Assembly (NCBI GenBank): GCA_958299035.1
Contig: CATQJL010000326.1
Location: forward strand, 2,122,232-2,186,231
DNA: 64,000 nucleotides
Origin: Cylicocyclus nassatus
Taxonomy: Eukaryota; Nematoda; Chromadorea; Rhabditida; Strongylidae
Direction of reading: 5' to 3'
A program made the position numbers and the translations under genes. Positions 53,231 to 64,000 of this stretch are shown here, piece after piece. The notes under the pieces are model-generated. The model saw only the letters and a list, made by a program, of their open reading frames with translations, had not been told where the DNA came from and searched no databases. How positions within the stretch are numbered: the stretch's first letter is position 1; each line of letters begins with the position of its first letter.

Positions 53231-53869
53231 GTTCGCTTATAAACACTTCCAGGAAATCCTTCTTTCTTCGCTGCAATCTTTCGCGCTCAAAATTTTTTGT
53301 AGTGTCACAATGCAGCTCAAAAAAAAGAGGGACCGAAGTCAATTAAATAAAGCTTAGTACAAAGTATTTTTGTGTTTCAAGGAATCTAATCATTTTGTGC
53401 CAACCCTTCAAGGGACAACTCACTCTCAATGCCCAGAATGATGCCTTCTAGAGTGAACTCTAAAAGCTCTAAATGCCGCTTACAGACCGAGAGAAACTGC
53501 TGTATGATCCATGGAAAACTCGCTCTTAATACTCAAAACATTTCTAATCAGTGTATTTCGGTTGGACTCTGTGTGTGGAGTAGGATGAAATTTGAAATCT
53601 TGTCCTTAGCAAATAGCTCTATATAGGAAGCACTGAATAGTACACGCCACATACTGCGTCAGCTTCATCACAATCTTTTTATTGTTTGAATTTTTTTGGG
53701 ATGTGGCTAAGTCCACTAACTGGCTGCCCTCCAGGCTTCTCCTATTCGTGCAACGGTACCTTTCTCTCTCCCTCCATTTCTTCTACTAAGAATAAGGGAG
53801 TAAAGATTAGGAGTAAAATAAGTGAAGAGTTTCCAATAGGTTTTTTTTTGTAAAGAGAAACTTACTCTA

Positions 53870-54190
53870 TTTTGAGGCTTTTTCTAAGCAGAACTTCTTG
53901 AATGTCTCTACAATTTCGGTCCAGTCCTACCGTTCGGTCCTTCTTTTGCTGAAGCTGCCTCAATCGCAATGTGTTTTGGAAGTTGCTCATCGAAAATATC
54001 TCTACTCTTCGCCAAGTAGCTCTTAACAGAGCACACAGAATATGCTGACTGAAGTGCAGGCTGTCCCACATCACAAAGCCAAGTGCTTACCGTGACTGTC
54101 CACCCACAGTGAAGTTCACAACGAGACATCGATTTCCCTCTTTTCATGTCTTCAAAATCATACCGACTGCTCATACCGTCTCCTACCAAA
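53870..54190 (-). CDS. possible upstream exons of the minus-strand coiled-coil gene
   Basis: Minus-strand coding-looking stretch with splice signals: MSSRYDFEDMKRGKSMSRCE then LHCGWTVT|GTAAGC, a 42-bp intron ending CTTCAG, then SAYSVCSVKSYLAKSRDIFD and EQLPKHIAIEAASAKEG, followed by a GTAGGA donor; a tiny exon before a strong GTAAGT donor at about 53863 is possible. Same strand as 48702-49316 and similar helical composition, so it may be the N-terminal part of that gene. The exact joins are not resolved. Confidence 0.35.
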
Positions 54191-54199
54191 TTTTCGGAA

Positions 54200-55310
54200 A
54201 TTCGGACTTCTCACTTTGATAGACTCAACCACCATTTAATCCTTAAAATCCAGAAAGACATTCCTCTTCCTCTCCTCAACAGAGTGCTCAATAATCACGA
54301 AATTTGCTATGCCAGGACTCTGTTTCCCCATTTTATTTCCTTGGAGGCTTTTCTAGTCTGTCTCCACTCCTTTGACTTTTGATACAGTGCGGCCCAAAAT
54401 TTCACTATTGTGCGCTCACACTATGAAATATCGAACAAGTAATAAAAATAAGTGTATGTTCGCGTTGCATTATTGAGAACTTCGATGAGGAAAATCATGA
54501 TGATTTCTGCTGCACCACTTACAACTTTGTAGAGCAGTATTTTTGTACAATTAAGCTATCGAAATTAACCTAAAGTAACTTGATACCAAAGTGACACATT
54601 CCAATGTCGAAATGAAGCGAAGTCGCTTGGTGACAGTGACGTTAATCAATGTCACTGTGTGGAGTTAGCTACGGAAAGGCGTTCCAGTCAACATCTTGGA
54701 AGGCATGCATTGGGTGCATTCGAGACAAAGCGATAGACGCATGGGTCGTATGGGGTAGCGCTTCATATATAGTTATGATAGGAAATGGAAATGTTATGAG
54801 GCTACCAGGGCATGGCTACGAACGATTAAGGTCATGTCTGTATCAAAAATGCAAGCACGATGCCAAGAAATCCAGAACCAACAATAGATTTCATTAGTTT
54901 TATGAAATAGACTAACGACCCTACGGGTCGCTAGCAAGTGGGTCGGGGCAGATACATATAAGGGCTTAGGTTTGACTAAAATTATTTCTTAATAAGTTTC
55001 CTGTTCCTTTCCTGAGAACATTTTTGCGAAGAGCATTCCACAAAAGGAGAACTGCTCGAAGAAGCGATAATCTCCACAAATCATTCAGCATTTCTCGAAA
55101 TTCCTGCTAATCCATGCATGATATTGTTTTTATCTCGTTTACACGCTTCTTATGCAAATCTCCCTCCTCACAGAGACATTCACATACTCCCCCTCCCCCC
55201 ACTTTTCTACCCTCATAAAGAGAATTTGCTCTTTCATTTCTTCTCAACAAGTTCCATAAAAGATCGTTGAGTAAGTAGCAGAACATATAGTTTTGGAAGT
55301 AGAAATACAC
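54200..55310. other. no recognisable gene
   Basis: Open frames are short and unsupported. A small hairpin ACGACCCTACGGGTCGCT lies at 54914-54931. Confidence 0.35.
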
Positions 55311-55539
55311 CATAAGAATTATGTGTATTAGGAAAAACTTTTCTTTCAGAATCAGTTCCGACAGCAACGAAAACAATCGTGTAAGAACTTTTTCAGAGAA
55401 TCTTTCAATTTTTTCGCCAAAGGAGTATGAAGTTTTACTACAAAAGGAGATCCCTCTCCGAAAAGCACGACTACTGAGCCACCTAAAGGCCATCAATCAA
55501 CATACAAAAAATTTGTTTCCCAGTCCGATTAAATTTCCC

Positions 55540-56555
55540 TACGTGCCGCTTACAAACCAATATTATCCATCTGAAAGACAGTTCATGCCCTACGTGCCGC
55601 TTGAAGACCATTTAAAAATTATAAGAACTGCCCCGAACGCACAAAAATCTGTTTCCCTCCCCGATCAAGTTGCCCTACGTGCCGCTCAGAGACCAATAGT
55701 AAGTATTCAAAAGGAAATTTATGCCCCACGTGCCGCTGACCGTTTGAAAATTATAAGAACTGCCCCAAACGCAAAAAAATCTGTTTCCCTCCCCGATCGA
55801 GTTGCCCGACGTGCTGCTTACAAACCAATATTATCCATCTGAAAGACAGTTCATGCCCTACGTGCCGCTTGAAGACCATTTAAAAATTATAAGAACTGCC
55901 CCAAACGCACAAAAATCTGTTTCCCTCCCCGATCAAGTTGCCCTACGTGCCGCTTACAAACCAATATTATCCACTGAAAGACAGTTCATGCCCTACGTGC
56001 CGCTTGAAGACCGTTTGAAAATTATAAGAACTGCCCCAAACGCACAAAAATCTGTTTCCCTGCCCGATCAAGTTGCCCTACGTGCCGCTTGAAGACCGTT
56101 TAAGAATTGTAAAGACTGCCCCAAACGCACAGAAATCTATTTCCCTGCCCGATCGAGTTGCCCTACGTGCCGTTTACAGACCGATAGTAAGTATTCAAAA
56201 AGGAAATTTATGCCGTACGTGCCGCTTGAAGACCGTTTGAAAATTATAAGAACTGCCCCAAACGCACAAAAATCTGTTTCCCTCCCCGATCAAGTTGCCC
56301 TACGTGCTGCTTACAAACCAATATTATCCATCTGAAAGGCAGTTCATGCCCTACGTGCCGCTTGAAGATCGTATATATAACAAGTCAATTTTACGACTCT
56401 ACAGAAAGAGAACAACGAAATCAAGTATTTACAGCGTATTCTCAAACTGCCTGCATGCCACTTTTGGACTTTCAATTCTGAGAACTGCCCCAAACAAAAA
56501 TCTGTTCCTGCACGATGGAATTGCCCCACATGCCGCTTACACACCGATATCCAGT
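55540..56555 (+). repeat. 135-bp minisatellite with an open frame
   Basis: Seven units, anchored on ATAAGAACTGCCCC, at 55621, 55753, 55889, 56024, 56109 (short, variant), 56246 and a decayed one near 56482; spacing 132-137 bp except one of 85. In the plus frame a unit reads about QFMPYVPLEDHLKIIRTAPN + AQKSVSLPDQVALRAA. The frame is open for 173 codons (55321-55842) and then again for 96 codons (55802-56092); unit lengths that are not multiples of three shift it. An AAA/Pro-rich repeat protein is possible, but no splice signals or start context support it. Confidence 0.65.
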
Positions 56556-56559
56556 TGAA

Positions 56560-58600
56560 AGCACCAGCGGGACCCAGTTACACAAGCAAAAGCAAGGCTG
56601 TTGTTAGATAAACGCTTCCAAAAGTACCAGCGAGACTAAGTTATTCACGCACTCTCTTGTCTACACGCGGAAGCAAGATAATCCTAAAGTGACTGTTCTT
56701 AGATAGAGCATTTACCACGAATTGAGAACAGGGGTGAATTTAGCTCAAATCACGCTTTCACGCAATTTGGCATCATTTCGAAAGCAACTAATAGGAGTAG
56801 AACATATTTGAAAGACACATTATGGGATAACAAGTTCGATTCTAGAAAGCTGGTACGAATAACACACCCGGACACTGGCGACACAGTCTCAAAATCATTG
56901 CGACACTCATTATTGCCTTTCGAAATACGTGTGACCCTTTTACGAAAATATGCTTGACCACTCGTTTTGAAATTTGGCAGCGTTACAAAACGCATGCCAC
57001 TTGGCAGCAATCCAAAGACAAAGATCAGTGTATTTCATCATAATTTTTCCGTCTGCGGCCTCCTCGTTTGCGATCCAACTATCAGGTGGCTTAATGGGTA
57101 AACAACGAATTCGTTATATATTACGTAGTGATTAGTTACCACTCAAAGGCGGTTCCGTAGGCCTACCTCCTCACTTGGCATAGGTCCGCGCGCGAAACTG
57201 ATGTGTACGCCATGAATCCATGCGAAATACGATCCTGGGGTCCAATTTGGGGGCGAATATCTTAGCCGTGGGTACACCATATGAGCTGTCGCTTGAACAG
57301 TGTCTTAGTTAGGGCCCCAAAATTACTTTCCACTTAAAATCCCCATTTGTCCGAAACTCCTGCATGTCTTTAAGAAAATTGATTTTTTGCCATTTTTTCT
57401 CAAAAATCATAGCTTTTTAAAGAAGAGCTCGATTAGCACAAATCTTGCTCACATAGAAAGAGGAGGTCAAAAAACCTATGGCAGTGACTGTTTTGGATTT
57501 TAATTTACAGTTTTGGAATTTCTAACGGGCTTTCTTCAAAATTCTGAACCTAAAGCAATTTCCTTTTACGATTTTTATCTCCGCGAACAGAGCATAAAAG
57601 AAAACAGGTAAGGTGTCTTTAGAAATTACATGAGCTACCTTTCCAGTGGTGTTTTTTTCCATGCAAGACTATCGTGAGAGAAGAAAGCTACGATTTTTGT
57701 GGTGCGAAGAACTTTTGTTTCAACCTAATATATTACGTAGTGATTGCAAGATTCATCATCATCCGCCGTATTCTATAGACCGGAGCAATCGCAGAAATTG
57801 GTGTATAAACTTCAAGATTAAATCTGGTCAAAACATGCTGATCTCTTCCTAGATATCACACTGCGAGGTTCTAGAAGTGGGGTGGAGGTGGGGAGGGGGT
57901 CGTTTTAGGTACTCAAATTGTTGCGGGGGGAGGAGTAGGCGAGCAACGAAAAATAAGCGTTTCTTCTCGCACTCCGCTTGCAATCCAAGAAGATCCTACA
58001 AACTTCCAAAAGATCGTTTGTCAACCATTTCTTGTTCTGGTTTCTCGCAGAAACACTGCCTGCTTTTTCTGCGAAGGACGAATCCACTAAGTGACCTCTC
58101 AGAAACTGCTTAGCGCTTTTCTAGCAAACTACGAGTGAAGCGCGAACAATCAGTCATCTGTTTTGATGCCCGCTTATTTCCGGCGATTATCTGTGTAGGT
58201 GTGCAGGGAGGAGGGATCGTTTTCAAAAAGTTGTGCCTAATTTCTCACTTGGTTTAGCTTAAATTTTGGCAAATCATGTTTTGGTTGATGCTAGGATGAT
58301 TTCGCTTTAGTGTACCTGACCAAGTAAGTCGCCTTCATCATCAAAGAGTTTCGCACAGAAAAGGGAGGGAAGCCCGTAGTAAACACCAAGTCAGATCGGC
58401 TGAACTAGCTGAACCTCTAGTTCACAATCGTCAGTTTGAATCAGACCGCCCAGGGTACTTGAAATGACATAATACTGCGAAAGATATGCGAAACTGCCCA
58501 CTTTTAGGGCCGACGAATTGAGAGACTATGAACGGTTGAGCATGCTAGGAAAGTAGTAATCTCCACTTTTTCTTGCAAAGCTTGTCAAAATTTGTGGAAA
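56560..58600. other. repeat remnants, no gene confirmed
   Basis: 57205-57365 is the right half of the MITE family at 23301 (GCCATGAATCCATGCGAAAT, GGGCCCCAAAATTAC). An 18-bp direct repeat ATATATTACGTAGTGATT occurs at about 57117 and 57729, flanking 0.6 kb. 57880-57950 is G-rich. No coding support. Confidence 0.5.
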
Positions 58601-58601
58601 A

Positions 58602-59003
58602 TTGCCGTATTGGGTCTCGAACAAGGCAGTTTCCTTGAAAATTGATGTTGAATGTTGTGATTTCATCCCTTCCGTTTATCTGCCCGTTCGCTCGGAGATT
58701 CTTATAGTGTTCATTGTCAATTTTTCCGTGGTCAGCGATATCAACGATGCCCGGACCATGACAAAATTGTTGCTGGCTGATCTCGGACCAAGGTCATGTC
58801 ATTTGGCTAGCGACAGTTTGGGATCGGCCGTAGGATGTCGGCGACTGTCGCCAGTGTTGCCCGAGATGCCAAAATTGCTGGGCTTGCCTGTTAAAGGCGC
58901 CGTTCACCCAAACTCTCGATTTCGGTTTTTATCCTTTTTAGCACCTCTCGCGCCCGCTGAGTCCGAATCTCCAGGCCTAAAATTGGACGAAAGTTTCAAA
59001 TAA
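58602..59003 (+). CDS. unsupported 133-codon ORF
   Basis: Open frame containing DINDARTMTKLLLADLGPRS and FLSFLAPLAPAESESPGLKL. No domain is recognised and it has no clear splice context; probably chance or a repeat fragment. Listed because it is the longest open stretch in this part. Confidence 0.15.
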   Translation: MPYWVSNKAVSLKIDVECCDFIPSVYLPVRSEILIVFIVNFSVVSDINDARTMTKLLLADLGPRSCHLASDSLGSAVGCRRLSPVLPEMPKLLGLPVKGAVHPNSRFRFLSFLAPLAPAESESPGLKLDESFK

Positions 59004-59384
59004 TTCAGTTTTGGATGCCTTTCAGAATTCGCAGTAGCACTCCTTGCGCCTGCCGGTCAGCCGTAGGCTAGCTGCGAGACTATCGCAGGGCAGGGACGAA
59101 CTCTCGCATGATCCGATCGATTCTTGAGCTTTGTGCCTGCTAGGCGAAATTATTGTGTGGGCGGGACAAACGTCCGCCCACTTGCTAGGGAGGAGCCAAC
59201 ATGGCGAATCCGCTTTCCGAAGGATTTTCGAAGCGATTTTCTCGTTTTGGAAGCAACTTCAGTCAGCATCAATTATATAGTTGAGGGCCCCGCAACTGTA
59301 AGACATCGTAATCTCCATTCTTCTCCATCGTAGACCCCATTCTGAGTGGCCAGTGCCTTCAAAGAGCGTGTGAACTATGCTTGG

Positions 59385-59765
59385 GACCGAATCGAATAAT
59401 TATTCGATCATTCGAATAAATCATTCGAATGCGAATGATTCGAAAAGTCAAATATATGAAAATTTGAGATTTCGAATAAAATGCGAAAGTCGAATGTTCG
59501 AAATTTTCAGTTTTCGAATATATTCGATAGTCGAATATTCGAAAATCTTCATTTTCGAATATTATTCGAAAGTCGAATATTCGAAAATCTTAACTTTCGA
59601 ATATTATTCGATAGTCGATAGTCGAATATTCGAGGGTCATTCATTCGATCATTCGATGTCCATCAGATATTCGAATATTCGTTAAGCACCGAATATTCGG
59701 AAATTCGATAAAAACTGACTATTCGAAAATTCGATAAGCACCGAATATTCGAAAATTCGATATGC
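59385..59765. repeat. TTCGAATATTCGAAA satellite-like array, block 1
   Basis: Irregular array of TTCGAA-centred units (ATTCGAAAATCTT, ATTATTCGATAGTCGAATAT). Self-complementary at the unit level. Confidence 0.85.
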
Positions 59766-59773
59766 ATAGCGTA

Positions 59774-60348
59774 TACCGGGCGTCTTAAAAGTATCTAAAC
59801 ACCGTTTAATCGCTAATACCTTTCAAAGTCTTTTGCCAATTTCTGGGTAACATCCAGTAGGGATGGCTTCGGCTTATGAATACAAGCGAATCACCCATGT
59901 TTTTCTTATTGTGTGTTATCACGGTAGGAAATCCAGCATATAGACCAACTGCAAAATAAGACATCCAAAAAAATTGTCCCCAAAAAAGGTCTAAAATCTA
60001 TACAGCAGTGTTTTTACGTATGCTGATTTCACTACGCACGAGTTTCCAAGCTTATCAAATGGCACTCACATTTTTAAAAGGCGTTGCAAAACACTTGTTA
60101 TGGTGTACCTGGCGTAAGTTCATAAAAAAAAGCGTTACAGTTGAGTGCAAATTCTACATAAAGTGAGTATCTTTAGAAGTCTAATGCAAGACTTTCGGCC
60201 CTTTTGGTTCTTTTTCTTGAGGAAGTGGCTCTTGATGCGCCACTTCAATCCTACGGTAATTTTACAACAGTGTAAAGCTATTGATAAATCGCCCCATACT
60301 CTAAGTTGATGTCAGCCTACAGATCTACATACTGTTGGGACCGCTGTA
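59774..60348. mobile_element. old, decayed mariner-type MITE, copy 4
   Basis: TA, then CCGGGCGTCTTAAAAGTATC (compare CAGGGTGTCCCAAAAGTATG of copy 2), TTAATCGCTAATACC, and GGGACCGCTGTATA at the right end. Inner parts (GTATTCATAAGC.., ATCACGGTAGGAAA) recall the other copies. It lies between the two TTCGAA blocks. Confidence 0.65.
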
Positions 60349-60574
60349 TATCCAGTCGCAACTCTCAGTGAGGGTATATAATCTTCTTTGAAGTACGAAA
60401 ATTCTCTTCACAATCGTCAACAGGAGTAGCTTTTAGGTTCCTGAGTCTCTCCACGTCATGATTAAACTGTTTTTCCATCGCAAATTGTACCATGGAAATG
60501 TGTCCATTCTTAACACTTATATGTAACGATTTATTCTTAGATGTTTTGTCCTTTCTAGGCAGTCTCAAGGACGT

Positions 60575-61035
60575 AAATTATTCGATCAGTATTCGAAAAT
60601 CGAATGATATTCGAAAATCGAATAACATTCGAGAACCGAATATTATTCGATCAGTATTCGAAAATCGAATGATATTCGAAAATCGAATAACATTCGAGAA
60701 CCGAATATTATTCGATCAGTATTCGAAAATCGAATAACATTCGAGAACCGAATATTATTCGAAATTCGAATAACGAATGATATTCGATATTCGAATATTA
60801 TTCGATTCGAAATTTTTATTTTCGAATATTATTCGGTAGTCGAATATTCGAAATTTCCGATTTTCGAATAATATTCGAAAGTCGAATATTCGAAATTTCC
60901 AATTTTCGAATAATATTCGACAGTCGAATATTCGAGAATTTCGATTTTCGAATATTATTCGATATTCGAATATTGGAAAGTTTCAATTTTCGAATATATT
61001 CGATATTCGAATACTCGAAAAAAATTTCGAATTTC
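60575..61035. repeat. TTCGAATATTCGAAA satellite-like array, block 2
   Basis: More regular than block 1: a unit of about 80 bp (TTCGATCAGTATTCGAAAATCGAATGATATTCG...) repeats at 60580, 60650 and 60715, followed by AATTTCGATTTTCGAATA-type units. Confidence 0.85.
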
Positions 61036-62460
61036 CCCAAGTATAGTGTGAACTCAGAGAAATACTGTGCGGCCCTACAACGCTGGCAACCTCTGCAACC
61101 CCTGCAATCCTGGCAACAGTTGCCGGCAACCTATGCCGATCCCTTTTATCCATTTAATCAAGCTTGTACATATGTCGAAGATGCTCTTCTGTTAACGCTC
61201 ATGTCTAGAAAACGACCCGCACCTAGACCGCATGATGACTGATGCTGATTTGTGGCACCGTAAAATCAACTTAGGCTCTCCTCAGGAGACTTGAAATGAA
61301 GAAGGTCTACTACGGGTCAGAGTCGCACGATTTCCAAGTACATAGTACATATGAAGAAGGAAAGAATCTTTATAATTTCTTGCATCTGATGCATACAGGA
61401 GCTATCATTATGGCATCAAAAATGGTAAAAATGTACATGCAATGGGACTAGACTAAGTGAAGGACGGATCTGCAGTAAAATGCGAGTAACGCTTGTTCGC
61501 TTGAGAGGACGAGATGATATGAAAGAAAATTATTGCACCAGTGAGAGATTTTGAGATAGGCTTATGAGATAGTGTGATTTCAACTGCTGCTTGATAGTGA
61601 TTGCAATGATACAAGTGCCACAGTTTGCCTTCCTCTATATAGCTTCATATATAATTGGCTACCGGATCCAGCGTAGCGATAGATCGACTTTAGCTGTTTT
61701 GAAGCATTCTTGATTATGTCGAGAATAATGTGTCAAGGGCAGTGGCTCAACAGATTTGCAACTTTTTATCGGTATTTTCGAGTTTTGATTTGTAATTTGC
61801 GGCAATCTAAACTAACCAGATTTCTTTTTTGAACGCAATGCCGCCGTTTGCTCCGGAAGGGAGCGGACTCTCTAAGGCCCGGGCAAACTTCACACAGGTT
61901 GTCGCCGCTCCTGGCATTTTGCTTTTGCCGAGTGGTGTGGCGACACATTGAAACTCTCAACTTTGGATTGATGAACTACCCCGTCTTCTTGCTTGTTATG
62001 CGCTTACATAGATTGAGGACAACTGGAGTATCAAATCGGGTCTTGACTGAAATCGCTTGAAGTATACCCGGCTGAAAGAGTGATTGCTGGCCTAGTCAAT
62101 CAGCCAGTTGCTGCCAAGGTGGTGGCGAAATTGAGTGGTGAAGTGATACGATGCACTGCACCTAACCGAACTTGACAAAGCTCTCCTCGAAAGGCAGACT
62201 TCTTCTTGTCACCCAAACAGCAATTTTTGTGTACAGAAAAGCTCGCTTTTGAGGTTTTTACTGCAAGGCATGGTTCTGGATCTAAAATACCTAGAAGGTT
62301 CAATACTCTCTAAGAAAAAAATTCTGTAAACCTGCGAAGCCTCTGCCTCCAAAGGTAGGGCAAAAGGGCGCGTTGCCATGTGCGATACTAATAAGGCAGT
62401 GACTCGGCAAATTCGAGGATTGATTTCTCGAGATTTAGTTAGAGGACCAGCTTATTAGCC
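61036..62460. other. no recognisable gene
   Basis: Short open frames only. CAGTGGCTCAACAG at 61740 and CAGTGACTCGGC at 62397 are ends of the element family at 63036. Confidence 0.35.
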
Positions 62461-62465
62461 ATTGC

Positions 62466-62934
62466 TAACAAGGGAGGTCGGATCAGTCGAAGTGGCCTTT
62501 CCAAATGGGTCATATACTATTTTGAAGAGCGTTTAACGCCGATTCCGAATCTGTCTTCAATATCTGCCGAGCGCCTCTGGACACCGAGTCATGAGCGTTC
62601 TTTGGGTTGAAAAATTGAATGCGTAATTAGAGCAAAATTCGTCAGAATTGCTCAAATGGTCCAATGTTGGTTAGCAGAACACTCCGTTTCAAAGGATACC
62701 TTCTGTTCGAAACACTCATACTACATGTTGCTCTATTTAGGCGCTGAAAACTCCGTAGTAGTTGATTTTACTTGGATTCTGCGTTCAATTTTCGCTTTAA
62801 AAAACATTTATAACTCGGCATGCAGAGGCGCTCGGCAGATAACAAAGTCAGATTCGGAATCAGCGTTTAACGCTCTTCAAAATGGTGTATGACTTATTCG
62901 GAAAGGCCTTCGACTAACCGGATCCCTTGTAAGT
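62466..62934. mobile_element. foldback element, 0.47 kb
   Basis: Ends ACAAGGGAGGTCGGATCAGT / complement ACTAACCGGATCCCTTGT. Arms pair over about 110 bp (GAAGAGCGTTTAACGC against GCGTTTAACGCTCTTC; CCGAGCGCCTCTG against CAGAGGCGCTCGG). Confidence 0.82.
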
Positions 62935-63035
62935 CGCACTCGATGAGTCTTCTACTTCGAAAAAACTCGCGCGGAGGGCGATCGCATTCGTACAACTAAC
63001 AGGTCTTACCAAGCGTCTCCCTTCTTCTCCTTCTT

Positions 63036-63439
63036 AAAGGCAGTGGCTCGGAAAATTCGCGACTGGGGGGTATTCACAACTACATGGCCTTCTGGACCAG
63101 CTGAGTCAGGTACTGTGCTTGAAATGTCAAAGGTTTTTTGGGGTTTACCGGCCTTGCAGATTGCTGTAGAGGCGGGGCGAGGGATTCCCGCCATAACCAG
63201 CAAGTGACTGCAGGATACTGTAACTTCACTATTTTGGCGGCAATTGGCTGATCAGCCCAGGCAATCAATACGATACAGTTGACGAGAATCCCTCGCCCCG
63301 CCTCTTCAGCAATTTCCATTGGAAAACGCCAAAAAGCATTTTTTTGACTTCTCAAGCACAGCACCCGACTCCTGGTCCAGAAGGCCATGTAATTGTGGAA
63401 ATTCCCACTCGCGATTTTCCCGAGCCACTGCCTTTGACG
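63036..63439. mobile_element. palindromic element with 'AGGCAGTGGCTCGG' ends
   Basis: AAAGGCAGTGGCTCGGAAAA pairs with TTTTCCCGAGCCACTGCCTT. Inner pair GGCGGGGCGAGGGATTCCCG against GAATCCCTCGCCCCGCC. Solo ends of the same family occur at 27285, 61740, 62397, 63610 and 63640. Confidence 0.85.
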
Positions 63440-64000
63440 TGTCTGAAGCTGCGGCCGAAACTAATGTAGAGAGGCATCGTCTTTTGGTTATATGAGGCCT
63501 TCAAAAAACAGGGTTTTAGGAATTTTCATGCTGCCCTCTACCTGTTTTTGCAGTGTTAGGGGATCGCAAATGCTTGTAATTCACAAAAATTTCAAGACTC
63601 AAATTCCGGTGAGCCACTGCCTATAAAAATCCCGACATTTGGTGAGCCACTGCCTGGCCTATTGCCGCACGAAGGCGGACCGCAACTTGCTCAAGAGGGT
63701 GCAAATGCGGCGCGAAGACGACTACCTTAAAACTTTATCGGTGATTCTTCTACAGATAAGTTCACCAATTACAGAAGAATTATTCGATTTCCACAGAAAT
63801 AGAAAATAGCGATTGCTACGCTTTGGTAGAGGGCTCTTGATGTATAAAAGCGCACTGCACTGAAAAAGCTGAAGTATATAAAAGCCGCATCAGCAATGCT
63901 GCGAAAAACCGGCACTGAACTAAAACTATTTGCTTTACTGTAAAAAGCCTTGTTAGAGAGCCTTGGATTGAGATAAACTGCCATTTTTGTGCGATTTTGT
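63440..64000. other. no gene seen; two solo transposon ends
   Basis: GGTGAGCCACTGCCT occurs at about 63609 and 63639, a 30-bp tandem of element ends. The rest is without support for exons. Confidence 0.4.

Noticed and set aside
59385..61035. Heat-shock-element cluster
   Set aside because: HSEs need GAA and TTC separated by two bases; here TTC and GAA abut (TTCGAA) as a simple satellite.

Overview
This is eukaryotic nuclear DNA, most likely from a clade V (rhabditid/strongylid, hookworm-like) nematode. The reasons are: genes split into many small exons; many short introns (about 45-110 bp) with strong TTTCAG 3' sites; splice acceptors sitting directly upstream of start codons, as expected for spliced-leader trans-splicing; nematode-type tetraspanin, trehalase and V-ATPase genes; and a 21/22 match to the nematode SL1 leader. 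I see no bacterial-type operon, rRNA, tRNA or CRISPR array. All exon boundaries are read by eye from splice signals and reading frame.

Left third (1-25 kb), the gene-rich part. The 3'-truncated minus-strand SLC17/MFS transporter is at 1-1065. A secreted DM13-domain gene (+, 5.2 to about 8.9 kb) converges on a complete 15-exon membrane trehalase (-, 9394-14955). A second DM13-like gene follows (+, 15912-17091), then a tiny secreted cysteine-containing peptide gene (-, 17565-17732). A tetraspanin (+, ends 21479) and an RNFT1/2-like membrane RING E3 ligase (+, 21833-24967) lie 353 bp apart in tandem, with a spliced-leader acceptor at the second start, so they may form an operon.

Middle (25-38 kb). 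Minus-strand exons of an unrecognised membrane protein (26.2 to about 30 kb) are separated by mobile-element debris. The complete V-ATPase catalytic subunit A gene follows (-, 31269-38015, 16 exons). Its 2.15-kb intron 12 holds a four-TM protein gene on the opposite strand and a 53-codon ORF that looks like an alternative, trans-spliced first exon for a short V-ATPase A isoform.

Right part (38-64 kb), dominated by palindromic (foldback) elements, MITEs, a decayed mariner and minisatellites, several nested in each other. Two coiled-coil genes survive here: one on + (about 46-48.2 kb) whose exon/intron block has been amplified as a 187-bp tandem array, and one on - (48702-49316 and probably further upstream) with a nested 2.1-kb palindrome 17 bp from a 3' splice site and an SL1-like sequence antisense to its stop codon. 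The last 10 kb has a 135-bp open-frame minisatellite, TTCGAA-rich satellite blocks split by an old MITE copy, and several more foldbacks.

Functionally the recognisable genes are housekeeping or surface functions (proton pumping, trehalose hydrolysis, ER ubiquitin ligase, tetraspanin, anion/solute transport). The unusual content is architectural: nested genes, an exon-bearing VNTR, repeated families of long hairpins inside introns, and a genomic spliced-leader copy.
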